Assembly: GCF_014290175.1 (NCBI RefSeq)
Contig: NZ_JACOOR010000010.1
Span: 1-64,000, forward strand
DNA length: 64,000 bases
Source: Anaerosacchariphilus hominis
Lineage (GTDB): Bacteria > Bacillota > Clostridia > Lachnospirales > Lachnospiraceae
Direction: 5' to 3'
The number at the start of each line of letters is the position of its first letter. Position 1 is the stretch's first letter. Under the pieces are notes generated by a model, which was not told where the DNA came from, did no database searches, and saw only the letters and a program-made list of their open reading frames with translations. Positions 1 through 9,154 of this stretch are shown in pieces. The translations under genes and the position numbers were made by a program.

Positions 1-715
<715 letters not shown>

Positions 716-720
716 ATATC

Positions 721-1380
721 ACCCGCCGCCATCTTGAATTTGCGGTACTGCTTGACGGCGAAGTGGTCCGGCTCCCGTTCCTCCAGTTGAGAAAAGAGCA
801 GATCCACCGGGCTTTGATAAGTCTCGTCATCTTCTCTGGCCTCACTGGCATTGATAAGGTCCAGAAGTGTGATGAAGTTCTTTTCTTCCTCCGTGGCCTC
901 GTACCAGATGTAGCCGATCAGTGCGGAATAATAGAGGCGTTCCGCTTTGACCCAGAAATCTTCCGAAGATTTTTCGCCTTCGCCCTTCGTGTTCATAATC
1001 AGGGCATTCACCAGCTTTAAGATATCCTTCTCCGACCGAATGTAGGCCAGCGGGTTGTATTTCATGGATTTTCGGAAGTTTATCAGGTTGAGGCACTTGA
1101 TACGGTATTTCTTCCGTTCCAGGAAAGTGCCGATCTCCGGCAGCAAGGTCCCTTTCGGATCGGTGCAGACATAGGACGAATGGGCTTGCAGCAGCGACGG
1201 CTTACAGAAGAACCGCGTCTTGCCGCTGCCGGAACCGCCGATCACCAGAATGTTTTTGTTTCTGGCGTACTTCGGCTGCTTTGGGCGGCTCGCCATTGTG
1301 ATCCGCTCCGTCTGCGTCATGGGGATGTTCTGGAAAAAGTCCTTGTCCATGTAGGGAGCGATATCTGTCGCCGTACCCCA
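721..1380 (-). pseudogene. virD4/pcfC coupling protein, middle fragment
   Basis: Reads in frame from W-G-T-A-T-D-I-A-P-Y (1380 downwards) through the Walker A motif GGSGSGKTRF to K-M-A-A-G, where it enters foreign DNA and stops at 703. This is the central ATPase part of a VirD4/TraG-type coupling protein, which feeds relaxosomes into the type IV secretion channel at the membrane. Its N-terminus lies 7.8 kb away at 9211-9501, separated by an inserted element, and its C-terminal half was removed by another insertion at about 720. An internal ATG at 1350 could give a 215-residue product, but it would lack the membrane anchor and the Walker B region. Confidence 0.85.
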
Positions 1381-1438
1381 TGAAGCGTTTTGTCAAGTGC
1401 TTTTTTGAGTTATTGACGCAAATTATCGTGAAAGTGCG

Positions 1439-1485
1439 AAAGTGCAAAGTGCAAAGGGTCTGCGTTTTGCACTTTCAGCTTGCGG
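1439..1485 (-). terminator. Hairpin after the primase-helicase gene
   Basis: Tandem GAAAGTGC/AAAGTGC units (about 1430-1456) face TTTGCACTTTC at 1465-1478, so the transcript leaving the primase-helicase gene can fold into a GAAAGTGCAAA/TTTGCACTTTC hairpin. No strong U-run follows, so it may equally be an end-proximal recombinase site. Confidence 0.4.
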
Positions 1486-3376
1486 GTTCGGGTGGCTGCT
1501 TCTTCTTGATGAAGTTGTACCATTGACCGCCGACACGCCTTGCGCCTAAAATACCGCCCATGTCGCGCTTGGCGTTCTGTACCGTCCTTTCGGATATTCC
1601 GGCTTCGGCTGCGGCTTTTACAATGTCCTCGCTGGCAAGCTCTTTTCCGTCTGCAAGCAGGTCAAGTATCAGCCTTTCGGCCTGTTCGGTCTTGGTGGCG
1701 GTGTTCCCGCCCGCGCCGGACAGCAGCTCGTCGGCGGTGATGTCGTATTCGCCTATCCATGAAAAGCCCGTTTCCGGGTCAAGGCAAAAGGCAACGGGCT
1801 TGCCCTCCGGCGCAAGGGAAGATTTGTCATGGACGATAACGCGCACATTCGGTTCTCGCTTCACGCGCCCGATTAGCAGGACGCTCCTTGCTGCGGCGCG
1901 GAAGTCGATAGAACCTAAGCCCCGGTATGCGCTCTGCCCTCCGGCAGCTTTGTTGAGATGTCCGATAAGGATAACGGCGCACCCGGTACGCTCGGCAACA
2001 TCGGCAAGGCGGCGGAACATGGGGCGCACTTCGTTTGCCCGGTTCATGTCGGTCTTTTCGCCCATGTACGCCTGTATGGGGTCAAGGATAATCAGCCGCG
2101 CCCCGTTCTGCGTGATTGCCTTTTCTATGCGCTCATCGGACAGGGTAAGCTCCCGCTTGGCTTCATCAATCACAAGCACCCGGTCAAGGTCTGCGGTGGC
2201 TTCTATCAAGCGTGGCTTGACGGTATCGCCCAGCCCGTCCTCGGCGGTCTGGTAAATTACTTGGAATGGCGGCAATGGCTTCATTCCCGGCAGCGTTCCC
2301 CCGGTGGTGCAGGCGGCGGCAAGGCGTAGGGCAAAAGTGGTCTTGCCCTCGCCGGGATTGCCCTGCACAATGGTTACTTTCCCAAAGGGGATATACGGCT
2401 CCCATAGCCATTCAACGGTCTGTGTGTCAACCTCGCTCATGCGGATAATCTCAACGGTTTCTTCCTGCGGCGGCTCTTTCAAGCCGTAAATCGCTTCCCG
2501 GATATACTTCCCGTCTGTGATTTCCGCCCGGTGCTGCAACACCTCGTTCCAATCCTTGAAAAGAGGGATAAGCCGGTGGACGATGTAGCCCTCCGGCATG
2601 AGCTTCACAAGGCGGCTGCAAGCGTCGTTTCCGGCTTCGTCGCTGTCAAGGCAGAGGTAAACCGTCTGAATGTCTGGACGGTCAGAGAGAAAGCGTAAGA
2701 GGGCTTTTTCTCCCACGCCGCCCAGTGACAAATAGCTTTGCTTCTGCCAGCCCTTTTTGAACAGGCAGAGGAAAGATAACAGGTCAATCGGGGCTTCAAA
2801 GACAAATAACCGCTCGCCCGCGCCCCGATAGGAGAAATTAAAGGCTTTGTCGCTGCCTTTCACATCAAGCCGGAAGTTCCCGGCTGTGCCGCGCTGGTGG
2901 GCGTATCTCGGTATGCCGCTTTCATCTCTGCCGACGAATACGGCGTTGTGGTGGGCGGCTTCCTCGTAAATATCCCCGCTGGCAAAGAAAAAGCCCGTCA
3001 CATCTTCATCAATGCGGCGGGCTGCTGTGAGGTAGTTCCTCGCTATGCGGTTGTCGGGGCTACGGGGCGGCAGTCGGAAGTCAGAAATGGGCGCGGGGCT
3101 TGGTCTGTCCGGCGGTGGGGCTGCGCCTTTTTCTCCTGTCAGCAATTCTATGGCTTCGGTAAAACTCTTTCCGAAAAACTCCATGACAAAATCAATGGGT
3201 GCGCCGCCTTTGCACTGGCTGTGTCTGTACCATTTGTTTCCCCGGATAGTCAGGCTATCGTGCCGTTTCCAACGATATTCCTGTCCGGCGCGGGTAAGCT
3301 GCTCGCCCTGTGATTGCAGGAAAGAAACAAGGTCTGTTTGGTTGGCGCGGTCTATTTGCTCTTGGGTGTAATACAT
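1475..3376 (-). CDS. Primase-helicase fusion (CHC2-like/Toprim + RecA-like AAA ATPase)
   Basis: A 633-residue protein with an N-terminal CHC2-like zinc-binding primase segment (about residues 1-80, around W-Y-R-H-S-Q-C-K-G-G), a Toprim domain (YLCLDSDEAGNDA, about 240-255) and a C-terminal RecA-like ATPase with Walker A GNPGEGKTT and Walker B LIILDP. Such proteins replicate the transferred or circular form of mobilizable elements. It is the last gene of the DUF3847-relaxase-primase group, 16 bp after the relaxase stop, with an AAAGGAG site about 10 bp before the ATG. Confidence 0.85.
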   Translation of the reverse strand: MYYTQEQIDRANQTDLVSFLQSQGEQLTRAGQEYRWKRHDSLTIRGNKWYRHSQCKGGAPIDFVMEFFGKSFTEAIELLTGEKGAAPPPDRPSPAPISDFRLPPRSPDNRIARNYLTAARRIDEDVTGFFFASGDIYEEAAHHNAVFVGRDESGIPRYAHQRGTAGNFRLDVKGSDKAFNFSYRGAGERLFVFEAPIDLLSFLCLFKKGWQKQSYLSLGGVGEKALLRFLSDRPDIQTVYLCLDSDEAGNDACSRLVKLMPEGYIVHRLIPLFKDWNEVLQHRAEITDGKYIREAIYGLKEPPQEETVEIIRMSEVDTQTVEWLWEPYIPFGKVTIVQGNPGEGKTTFALRLAAACTTGGTLPGMKPLPPFQVIYQTAEDGLGDTVKPRLIEATADLDRVLVIDEAKRELTLSDERIEKAITQNGARLIILDPIQAYMGEKTDMNRANEVRPMFRRLADVAERTGCAVILIGHLNKAAGGQSAYRGLGSIDFRAAARSVLLIGRVKREPNVRVIVHDKSSLAPEGKPVAFCLDPETGFSWIGEYDITADELLSGAGGNTATKTEQAERLILDLLADGKELASEDIVKAAAEAGISERTVQNAKRDMGGILGARRVGGQWYNFIKKKQPPEPAS

Positions 3377-3392
3377 AAAATTTCAACTCCTT

Positions 3393-4907
3393 TCAGCGGT
3401 CTATATCATGCCGCTTGGTGCGGTTCTGTGTCTGCTCCGGCTGCTCGGCTTTCAGCGCAATATCCACGCATTTGCGTATCTTCTGAAGCTCGGCAACCTC
3501 GGCGCGGGCAGCTTTCAGTTTGGTGTAGTCGGTATCTCTCTGTGTCTTAATGTCAGAGTATTCCTGTTCCCATTCCGCAATAGGCAAGGTCTTTGTTCCT
3601 TTCGGCAGATTTGCATGGAGATAGCGGCTTGCTGCGTTCCATAGTGTCAGCTCGGCGCGGTGGGCTTCCTCGTACTTGTCGCGCTTGTTTGTCCAGCCGT
3701 TTTGCAGCTTTTTCAGCTCATCGTGAATGGGCTTGTACTCTGTATAGTTCTTCCCGTATTCAATTAGCTTTTGCAGCTTCTTCATGCGTTCCTCGGCGGT
3801 TTTCATTCCCTCCCGGATTGAATAGGCTTTATCACTGACAGAGGAAAGAGAAGCGTCCAGCTCATCAAGATTAGAGATACCATGCTCGGAAAGATAGTTG
3901 ACCGCTGCCGCTATGGTTTTCAGTTCATCGGCTGTGTGCTGTTGTTGCCAACGCTGCGAATACTTCCGGCTCTTTTCTCTCTGAACGCTCAAATACTTCA
4001 TCAACAGATTTGCGAGGTTGGGAGATTGCGGCGGCTGTTCTGGGGCGGTTTCCCGCGCTTTGAACAGGTCGGCAATCCACTCTTTGAGCTTTCCAATCTG
4101 CGCCCGGATTTCCCGGATAAGGCGGTTTGCCTTTTGGATATTTCGGTTCAGTTCGCCTTTCTCGGTGGCGATACCTTTCTTCTCCATTTGGCAAGCAGCC
4201 ACGCCCATGTGGACGGTGGGTATCTCGTCTATACCGCGCTCTGCGTTGCTGCGGTGGTCGATGCGCTCCGGGCTTCCGTTCCTCTCCAAAAAGTCGTTGG
4301 TAAAGTCAGCCCATGCCTTGCGCCACAAGAAGGTGTTGTCCTTGTCGTTCCAGCCTGTAAGGTCAATTTTGTGCGTCTTGTATCTGCCGCTTGCAAGCCG
4401 TATGCGCTCGCCGTTTTCGTCAAGGTCATATTCCTTTTTGGATTTCGCTGCCCATGTGCCGCGCTCGTCAAGGGGGCGCATGGTAAGCATGATGTGACAA
4501 TGGGGGTTGCCGCTGTCGGTGTCGTGAATGGCATAATCAACGCACATTCCTCTGGAAACAAATTGAGAGGAACAGTATTCCCGGACAAGCCGGATCTGTT
4601 CCTCTCTGGATAATTCTATGGGGAGCGCCGCGTCAATCTCTCTGGCAAGCTGGGCGTTCCCGGCTTTCTCGTAAAGCTCCACGCTGTTCCACAAGGCTGA
4701 ACGGTCAGAGAATGAGGGCGGGGCATGGGGCGGCAGCATGATTTCTGTATGGACAACGCCGCCTTTGCGGGTGTAGTCATGGGTCATTCCGTCCCACTCG
4801 TTTGTGAGCTTTTCGCCGCTTCGGTAGGCGGCTGCGGCAACGGCTGATTTGCCTTTTCCTCGGCTCACAATGCCGATGTTCCAATGGTAAATGGCTATGG
4901 GTATCAC
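3393..4907 (-). CDS. MobA/MobL-family (MOBQ) relaxase
   Basis: The protein carries the MobA/L signature: I-A-I-Y-H-W near the start, S-R-G-K-G-K-S-A-V-A-A-A-A-Y-R-S-G, and the metal-binding histidine region H-D-T-D-S-G-N-P-H-C-H-I-M-L-T. Relaxases of this family nick oriT through a tyrosine and pilot the strand into a conjugative channel supplied by another element. The long C-terminal half is coiled-coil-like and Lys/Glu rich. The open frame continues upstream to 5132, but that part has no family similarity. A GTG at 4907 next to GGGAGG, directly before I-P-I-A-I-Y-H, is the best start, giving 504 residues. An IncQ-like nic site lies about 210 bp upstream. Confidence 0.9.
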   Translation of the reverse strand: MIPIAIYHWNIGIVSRGKGKSAVAAAAYRSGEKLTNEWDGMTHDYTRKGGVVHTEIMLPPHAPPSFSDRSALWNSVELYEKAGNAQLAREIDAALPIELSREEQIRLVREYCSSQFVSRGMCVDYAIHDTDSGNPHCHIMLTMRPLDERGTWAAKSKKEYDLDENGERIRLASGRYKTHKIDLTGWNDKDNTFLWRKAWADFTNDFLERNGSPERIDHRSNAERGIDEIPTVHMGVAACQMEKKGIATEKGELNRNIQKANRLIREIRAQIGKLKEWIADLFKARETAPEQPPQSPNLANLLMKYLSVQREKSRKYSQRWQQQHTADELKTIAAAVNYLSEHGISNLDELDASLSSVSDKAYSIREGMKTAEERMKKLQKLIEYGKNYTEYKPIHDELKKLQNGWTNKRDKYEEAHRAELTLWNAASRYLHANLPKGTKTLPIAEWEQEYSDIKTQRDTDYTKLKAARAEVAELQKIRKCVDIALKAEQPEQTQNRTKRHDIDR

Positions 4908-4924
4908 CTCCCGGATAGGATAAT

Positions 4925-5125
4925 AAAACCCGCAAAAATGGTACAGACGCCAAAGGCGGGTGTACCGTTTTTGTGGGTGTGCAGGGATAGCCGCGAAGCG
5001 GCGCAAGGGGTGCAGCCCCTTGTTGCGGCAAAGCCGCCATATCGGAGCGCGGGGTAAAATCCCTGTGCGGAGATAAGCCCTCGGCAGAGCGCACACGCCC
5101 GTTAGGGTGTATAAGTGCGCCCTTT
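4925..5125. other. Probable origin of transfer (oriT), IncQ-like nic
   Basis: Position 5112-5123 reads TAAGTGCGCCCT, the nick region known from IncQ/R1162-type and related Gram-positive MOBQ plasmids. An imperfect 6-bp inverted repeat (5095-5100 with 5105-5110) lies immediately 5' of it, as in those oriTs. The remaining spacer is strongly folded: an 18-bp repeat with 16 matches (4928-4945 with 4961-4978), GCCGC-gaa-GCGGC (4990-5002) and CAAGGGG/CCCCTTG. It lies between the DUF3847 gene and the relaxase gene. Function is inferred from motif and location. Confidence 0.75.
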
Positions 5126-5138
5126 GTTCCAAAGGGAT

Positions 5139-5435
5139 TTATTCGGCGTTCCCGCTTTCGGCTCGTTTTTTCAAAAACTCCCGCGCTGGCTCACTGGTTA
5201 GGGCAAGCCGGAGAAGCGCGGCGGCTTCCTCGTCAGTCATGTTCTTTGCTTCCGGCACAATGCTTTCAAAGACTGCGCCCCGGACGATAAGGCGGTGGCT
5301 GCGCGTTCTGCGTTCTTCTTTGGATAGCTTCTGACGCAACATCTTTTCCCGGTTCTCAAACTGCCGGATTTTCTTCTTTCCGTCCTCAATCTCGGCTTGC
5401 AGCTCCTCGCGGGTTTTCTCTCTCGGTTTCGTCAT
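5139..5435 (-). CDS. DUF3847-type small mobilization accessory protein
   Basis: A 98-residue, highly charged protein: an N-terminal Lys/Glu-rich coiled coil (about 5-45) followed by L-I-V-R-G-A-V-F-E-S and a short helical C-terminus. It sits immediately upstream of oriT and the relaxase and faces the same way. Proteins of this kind, often placed in DUF3847, usually accompany MobA/L relaxases and may act like MobC in relaxosome assembly. That role is inferred from context only. Confidence 0.7.
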   Translation of the reverse strand: MTKPREKTREELQAEIEDGKKKIRQFENREKMLRQKLSKEERRTRSHRLIVRGAVFESIVPEAKNMTDEEAAALLRLALTSEPAREFLKKRAESGNAE

Positions 5436-5466
5436 GGCTGGTCGCTCCTTTCTGCCTGTCGGCGTA

Positions 5467-5500
5467 GAAAAAGGACAGTCGATTTCTCGGCTGCCCTTTT
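5467..5500 (-). terminator. Terminator between D,D-carboxypeptidase and mobilization genes
   Basis: On the minus strand a 14-bp imperfect stem (AAAAGGGCAGCCGA with TCGACTGTCCTTTT) is followed by a T-run. It would stop transcripts from the cargo gene at 5586-6524 before they enter the mobilization operon. Confidence 0.65.
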
Positions 5501-5585
5501 GGGTGGGTATTAAGTTTTATTGTGTGCTGTTTTATCTTACCCTTATTGTTTTGACACTTTACTTAAACGGGATATTTCATCATCA

Positions 5586-6524
5586 TTATTCAATAATCGT
5601 GTTGATAGCAGACTGTACCGCTTTATATCTCCCCTCATTTGAGTGTGCCGCTAAACAGGTAATTAAATATGCTTTTCCATCTTTTTCATACAGAACAACA
5701 ATGTTATAGGAAGATGCCATTGTTCCTGTTTTCATTCCTTTAACATTTGCATTATAGTACGGTGAATTTTCATCTAAAAATTCATTTGTATTTTTCCATG
5801 TAAATTCACCTTGCGGAGTTTGAATTGAAAATTCGCTTTTTCCAATACATTCTTTAACAAAATCGTAGTTAAGGAGCTTCAACGCTACGCGGTTAATGTC
5901 ATCTAAATGAGAGTCAGCTTGCATAGACGCGCCACTTGGGTCATTATATAAATTTGTTTTGGAATAGCCTGCTTCGATTAAATACTCACTAAGTTCTGTC
6001 ATGAAATAATCTATATATTCCGTTGCTGTATAACCTTCGCCTAATTCGTTTTTAGCGATATGATATGCCAACGCATAGGCTGCGTCATTTCCGGAAGGAA
6101 CAAGCATAGCCTCCATGATTTGTTTAACTGTGTATTCCCCAGCATACAGATTTGCTAAAGATGAACCCGCCGGAACAAGTTCTAATACCTCTTGATTTAC
6201 TTCAACAATATCTTCCAAATCTACTTTTCCCAAAGCATAATCAATGGCAAATAGTTTTGCCAAACTTGCTACTGTGGGAAGTTGGCTATCGCCCTCGTAA
6301 AATAAATATTCCTCCTGTTCAATATCATAAACAGAAAATGAAAGAGCGTCCTGCGGAATGTTAAGCTCGTTCGTACTTAGTTGAAAATCAATTTTTTTAT
6401 AGATGTCCTTTAAGAAATCAAAACGATAAATCCCTGTTTTGTGTAGCCCAATTACTGCAACAAATGCTATAAACAACACTGTTACAAAAGCTATTATCTT
6501 TTTACATTTTCTATGCTTCTTCAT
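5586..6524 (-). CDS. Serine D-alanyl-D-alanine carboxypeptidase (peptidase S11, PBP5-like), element cargo
   Basis: A 312-residue protein with an N-terminal membrane anchor (residues 8-27) and all three penicillin-binding motifs: SxxK as S87-L-A-K90, SxN as S144-G-N146 and KTG at 265-267. It would trim the terminal D-Ala of peptidoglycan stem peptides outside the membrane. It lacks the C-terminal beta domain of classical PBP5. Serine carboxypeptidases on mobile DNA are known from vanD-type clusters (VanY-D), but no other van gene is visible here, so a resistance role is unproven. The gene is much more AT-rich than its element, suggesting separate acquisition. A TATACT -10-like box lies about 50 bp upstream. 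Confidence 0.82.
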   Translation of the reverse strand: MKKHRKCKKIIAFVTVLFIAFVAVIGLHKTGIYRFDFLKDIYKKIDFQLSTNELNIPQDALSFSVYDIEQEEYLFYEGDSQLPTVASLAKLFAIDYALGKVDLEDIVEVNQEVLELVPAGSSLANLYAGEYTVKQIMEAMLVPSGNDAAYALAYHIAKNELGEGYTATEYIDYFMTELSEYLIEAGYSKTNLYNDPSGASMQADSHLDDINRVALKLLNYDFVKECIGKSEFSIQTPQGEFTWKNTNEFLDENSPYYNANVKGMKTGTMASSYNIVVLYEKDGKAYLITCLAAHSNEGRYKAVQSAINTIIE

Positions 6525-6603
6525 ATTTTTTCTCCCACGAATTTATATCTGCCATTCTGTGCCTTTAAGAAAAGTATAGCACAAGAATATGAACAAATCC
6601 ACA

Positions 6604-6900
6604 TTATTTCAACAAGTTTGTAGTGCTGTTTTCTCTGGCATATCGCCGCGTTGCTTCCCGTCGTTCCTCGCTGTATGGGGCAGTCAGACGGAAAGAGAAA
6701 CGCCCTTTCTCAATATCAAACTCCATGCAGCCCGTTTCCGGGTCTGTGTCCGTCTGCTGGCAATTCGCCGGATAACGGCGGCTGTATGCAAGCAGCCGCT
6801 TCTTTAAGGCGGTGTTGTGGGTGCGGATATGGATAAGGGGGTCTTTCTCGTCAAACCAAATATCGGTGGTCTTTTCCTGCTTCGTAAGCCCTGTTCTCAT
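6604..6900 (-). CDS. Small conserved ICE-associated protein, function unknown
   Basis: A 98-residue soluble protein (D-I-W-F-D-E-K-D-P-L-I-H-I-R-T-H-N-T near residue 15, then F-R-L-T-A-P-Y-S-E-E). I have no function for it. Similar short proteins are commonly seen beside TnpX-type recombinases in Clostridia elements. Its C-terminus (N-S-T-T-N-L-L-K) ends exactly where the AT-rich cargo region begins, so the tail may have been replaced when the cargo arrived. A good AGGAGA site precedes the ATG. Confidence 0.6.
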   Translation of the reverse strand: MRTGLTKQEKTTDIWFDEKDPLIHIRTHNTALKKRLLAYSRRYPANCQQTDTDPETGCMEFDIEKGRFSFRLTAPYSEERREATRRYARENSTTNLLK

Positions 6901-6916
6901 AAACTCTCCTTTCTGT

Positions 6917-6938
6917 GCCCCTGTTACGCAGTAGGGGC
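6917..6938 (-). repeat. Short hairpin in the spacer
   Basis: GCCCCT-gttacgcagt-AGGGGC forms a 6-bp stem just upstream of the 98-residue gene, followed by T-rich sequence on the plus strand. It may be a weak terminator or leader structure. Confidence 0.35.
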
Positions 6939-7033
6939 ATTTTTCGGGTGTTTTTCCCGGCTCTTGACTTGGGGAAAATGAGGATTTTCAAATAGAAATC
7001 GCCCGGACAGGGAATGGTTCGTCAGGGCGGCTG

Positions 7034-7225
7034 TTATCGCAAGATTTCTGTTTTTTCCGGCTCTTGACCGTCAGACGCGGATAAACGCGTACTGTCGGCA
7101 AGCACCAGTTTGAGCAGCTTGTCGCGGAATGTTTCTGTGCTGCTGTGATTGAAAAATAACTCCGCAACAATGGTCTGCCCGTTCCTCTGGGTCGTGATGA
7201 TATTGTCGGGGGTCTGTTCTGCCAT
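7034..7225 (-). CDS. TnpW-like transposon-encoded small protein
   Basis: A 63-residue protein with the pattern N-G-Q-T-I-V-A-E-L-F-F-N-H-S-S-T-E-T-F-R-D-K-L-L-K-L. This matches the short beta-strand and helix layout of TnpW, the small protein beside TnpX in Tn4451-like elements. Its role is unknown. It lies downstream of the recombinase gene on the same strand, separated from it by a strong terminator, with a GGAG site before the ATG. Confidence 0.55.
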   Translation of the reverse strand: MAEQTPDNIITTQRNGQTIVAELFFNHSSTETFRDKLLKLVLADSTRLSASDGQEPEKTEILR

Positions 7226-7248
7226 AGGCGGCTCCTTTCTCCGGGTGC

Positions 7249-7285
7249 AAAAGAGGGATTTCCCGTAACTCGGAAAATCCCTCTT
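7249..7285 (-). terminator. Rho-independent terminator of the recombinase gene
   Basis: On the minus strand AAGAGGGATTT and AAATCCCTCTT form a near-perfect stem followed by TTTT. It lies 10 bp after the TnpX-like gene and before the TnpW-like gene. Confidence 0.8.
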
Positions 7286-7294
7286 GGTTGACGG

Positions 7295-9154
7295 TTATTC
7301 TGTTTTACTGTGTGGGCTGTGCGGCGGCTGCCTGCGCCTTTTTCTTCGCCCGGTATTCCCGCGCCTTGATACGGTCATACTCCCGCTGCTTTTCAAGGTT
7401 TCGCGCCCGGTACTCCCTTGAATACTGCCGGTGGTATGCGCGGCTCTTTTCCTTTTGGCTTCTTCGATTTCCTCCCGCATTTGCCGGATTTCCTGCTCGG
7501 TCGGTTCCGCAAGCTGTGTCACTTCATTCTCAAACTTGCCGATATAATTGAAATATATGCTGATGTGCTGGATTGCGTATCTCGCCCTTTTCTGGTCGCG
7601 CTCATACACTTCAATCCTGCTGATAAACTCGTTGAGAATGGCGGGTGTAAGGTCGGTAAAGGCAGCATGGCGTTCCGTCAGCTTCAAAAACTTCTGCGCC
7701 CGTCCTCCCGCGTTCTCATAAGCGGACAGCTGCTCTTGGAGCGTGGCAAGCTCCGCTTTCAACACATAGTATTCTTCCGAATACTTCTGCGACATCTGCT
7801 CATAACGATCTTGCGGGATCGTGCCGAGGGCGTTGTCCTCGTAGAGCTTGTTCAGCACCTTGTCAATCTGTTCAAGGCGCGTCGTGATTTGCGGGATACG
7901 CTTCTGCTGCTTTTTGGTCTGGTCGGTCTGCTGCATGGCAAGGTTCTTTTTCACTAAGGCTTCAAACTCTGCCCGGTTGCTGATAGAATAGTCCTCGATT
8001 TTCTTCAGCACTTCCGCGACGGTCTGCATGAGCAAGTCCGCGTCCATGATGTGCGGGGAGCTGCACTTGGGATTTTTTGCTTTTCCCTTGTGGTACTCGC
8101 TGCAATAGGCAACGTGCCGCTTGCTGCCGTATCTGTAATCTATTCGGATGTGCATTTTTGCGCCGCAGTCCTTACAGAAAAGTAAGCCCGACAAAGGGTG
8201 GATTTCCCCGTCCCCGTTGGGGCGTCTGACGGGTGCGTTTTCCAAAATCCGCTGTACGGTTTCAAAATCGCTGCGGCTGATAATCGGCTCATGCACATTT
8301 TCTGTGATGTGCCACTGGCTCCGGTCTACATAGTGGTTATGTTTATCCCGGAAATGCTTTGTAGTCTTGAAGTTGACTACATCGCCGCAATACTCCTGCC
8401 GTGTGAGGATATTGGTCAAGGTGGCTTTGTTCCACTTGCAGCGGCTATCCTCGTTGAGCGTCTTGTTTTTACAGGTTCCCCGCCCCCGGTCTTTCATATA
8501 GAAAGTGGGGGTAGGGATTTGCTCGTTTTTCAGATGCACGGCGATTTGGTTGCGGTTCTTCCCACCGATAAACAGACGGAAAATCAAACGGACAACCTCG
8601 GCGGCTTCCTCGTCGATTATCCAAAAATCCTTGTTGTCCGGGTCTTTGACATAACCGTAAGGGGCTTCGGTGACAATCGGCTTTCCACTCATGCCTTTGG
8701 TCTTAATGCCCGTTTTCACTTTCTTGCTGATGTCCTTTGCGTACCACTCCGACATGATATTGATAAAGGGCGCAAACTCCAGCGTGTCGGGTTTCTCGCT
8801 GTCAATGCCGTTGTTGACCGCGATAAAGCGCACATTGTTCCGTCTGAATATCTCCATCGCGTTGCCGACTTGGAGATAGTCGCGCCCCCAGCGGGTAAGG
8901 TCTTTCATAATGCAGACACCGATTTTCCCGTTTTCTACATCGTCCATCATGCGGGAGTAGGCAGAACGGTCAAAAAACCTGCCGCTTTCGTCATCGTCGA
9001 TGTAGTGCCGGATATTGGTTAGGTGCTGCCCTCTGGCATAGTTCTCCAAAAATATTTTTTGGTTCTGTATGCTGTTGCTCTCGCCGCCGTCCCTGTCCTC
9101 GTCGCCCACGGAAAGGCGGGAGTAAAGGGCTGTAATTTTGCTATAATCAGTCAT
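7295..9154 (-). CDS. tnpX: TnpX-like large serine recombinase (frameshifted C-terminus)
   Basis: Domains in order: serine recombinase catalytic domain (Y11-S-R-L-S15, with S15 the likely nucleophile), recombinase domain, zinc ribbon with C-x2-C (F-C-K-D-C-G) and later cysteines, coiled coil, and a basic tail. It should excise and integrate the surrounding 7.8-kb element. The ATG at 9154 (MTDYSKIT) has GGAGG 8 bp upstream and is preferred to the ATG at 9178. After E-E-A-K-R-K (about 7445) the frame appears shifted by one base: the alternative frame reads S-R-A-Y-H-R-Q-Y-S-R-E-Y and ends at 7305, and looks like the natural tail. Catalytic parts are intact, so activity may survive. Confidence 0.88.
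   Translation of the reverse strand: MTDYSKITALYSRLSVGDEDRDGGESNSIQNQKIFLENYARGQHLTNIRHYIDDDESGRFFDRSAYSRMMDDVENGKIGVCIMKDLTRWGRDYLQVGNAMEIFRRNNVRFIAVNNGIDSEKPDTLEFAPFINIMSEWYAKDISKKVKTGIKTKGMSGKPIVTEAPYGYVKDPDNKDFWIIDEEAAEVVRLIFRLFIGGKNRNQIAVHLKNEQIPTPTFYMKDRGRGTCKNKTLNEDSRCKWNKATLTNILTRQEYCGDVVNFKTTKHFRDKHNHYVDRSQWHITENVHEPIISRSDFETVQRILENAPVRRPNGDGEIHPLSGLLFCKDCGAKMHIRIDYRYGSKRHVAYCSEYHKGKAKNPKCSSPHIMDADLLMQTVAEVLKKIEDYSISNRAEFEALVKKNLAMQQTDQTKKQQKRIPQITTRLEQIDKVLNKLYEDNALGTIPQDRYEQMSQKYSEEYYVLKAELATLQEQLSAYENAGGRAQKFLKLTERHAAFTDLTPAILNEFISRIEVYERDQKRARYAIQHISIYFNYIGKFENEVTQLAEPTEQEIRQMREEIEEAKRKRAAHTTGSIQGSTGRETLKSSGSMTVSRRGNTGRRKRRRQPPHSPHSKTE

Noticed and set aside
1202..1447. 81-residue open frame across the left junction of the 7.8-kb element
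   Set aside because: It overlaps virD4 in another frame and exists only because of the insertion; no ribosome site and no homology.
1430..1480. Short GTGCAAA direct repeats as a CRISPR array
   Set aside because: Units are 7-9 bp with no uniform spacers and no cas genes.
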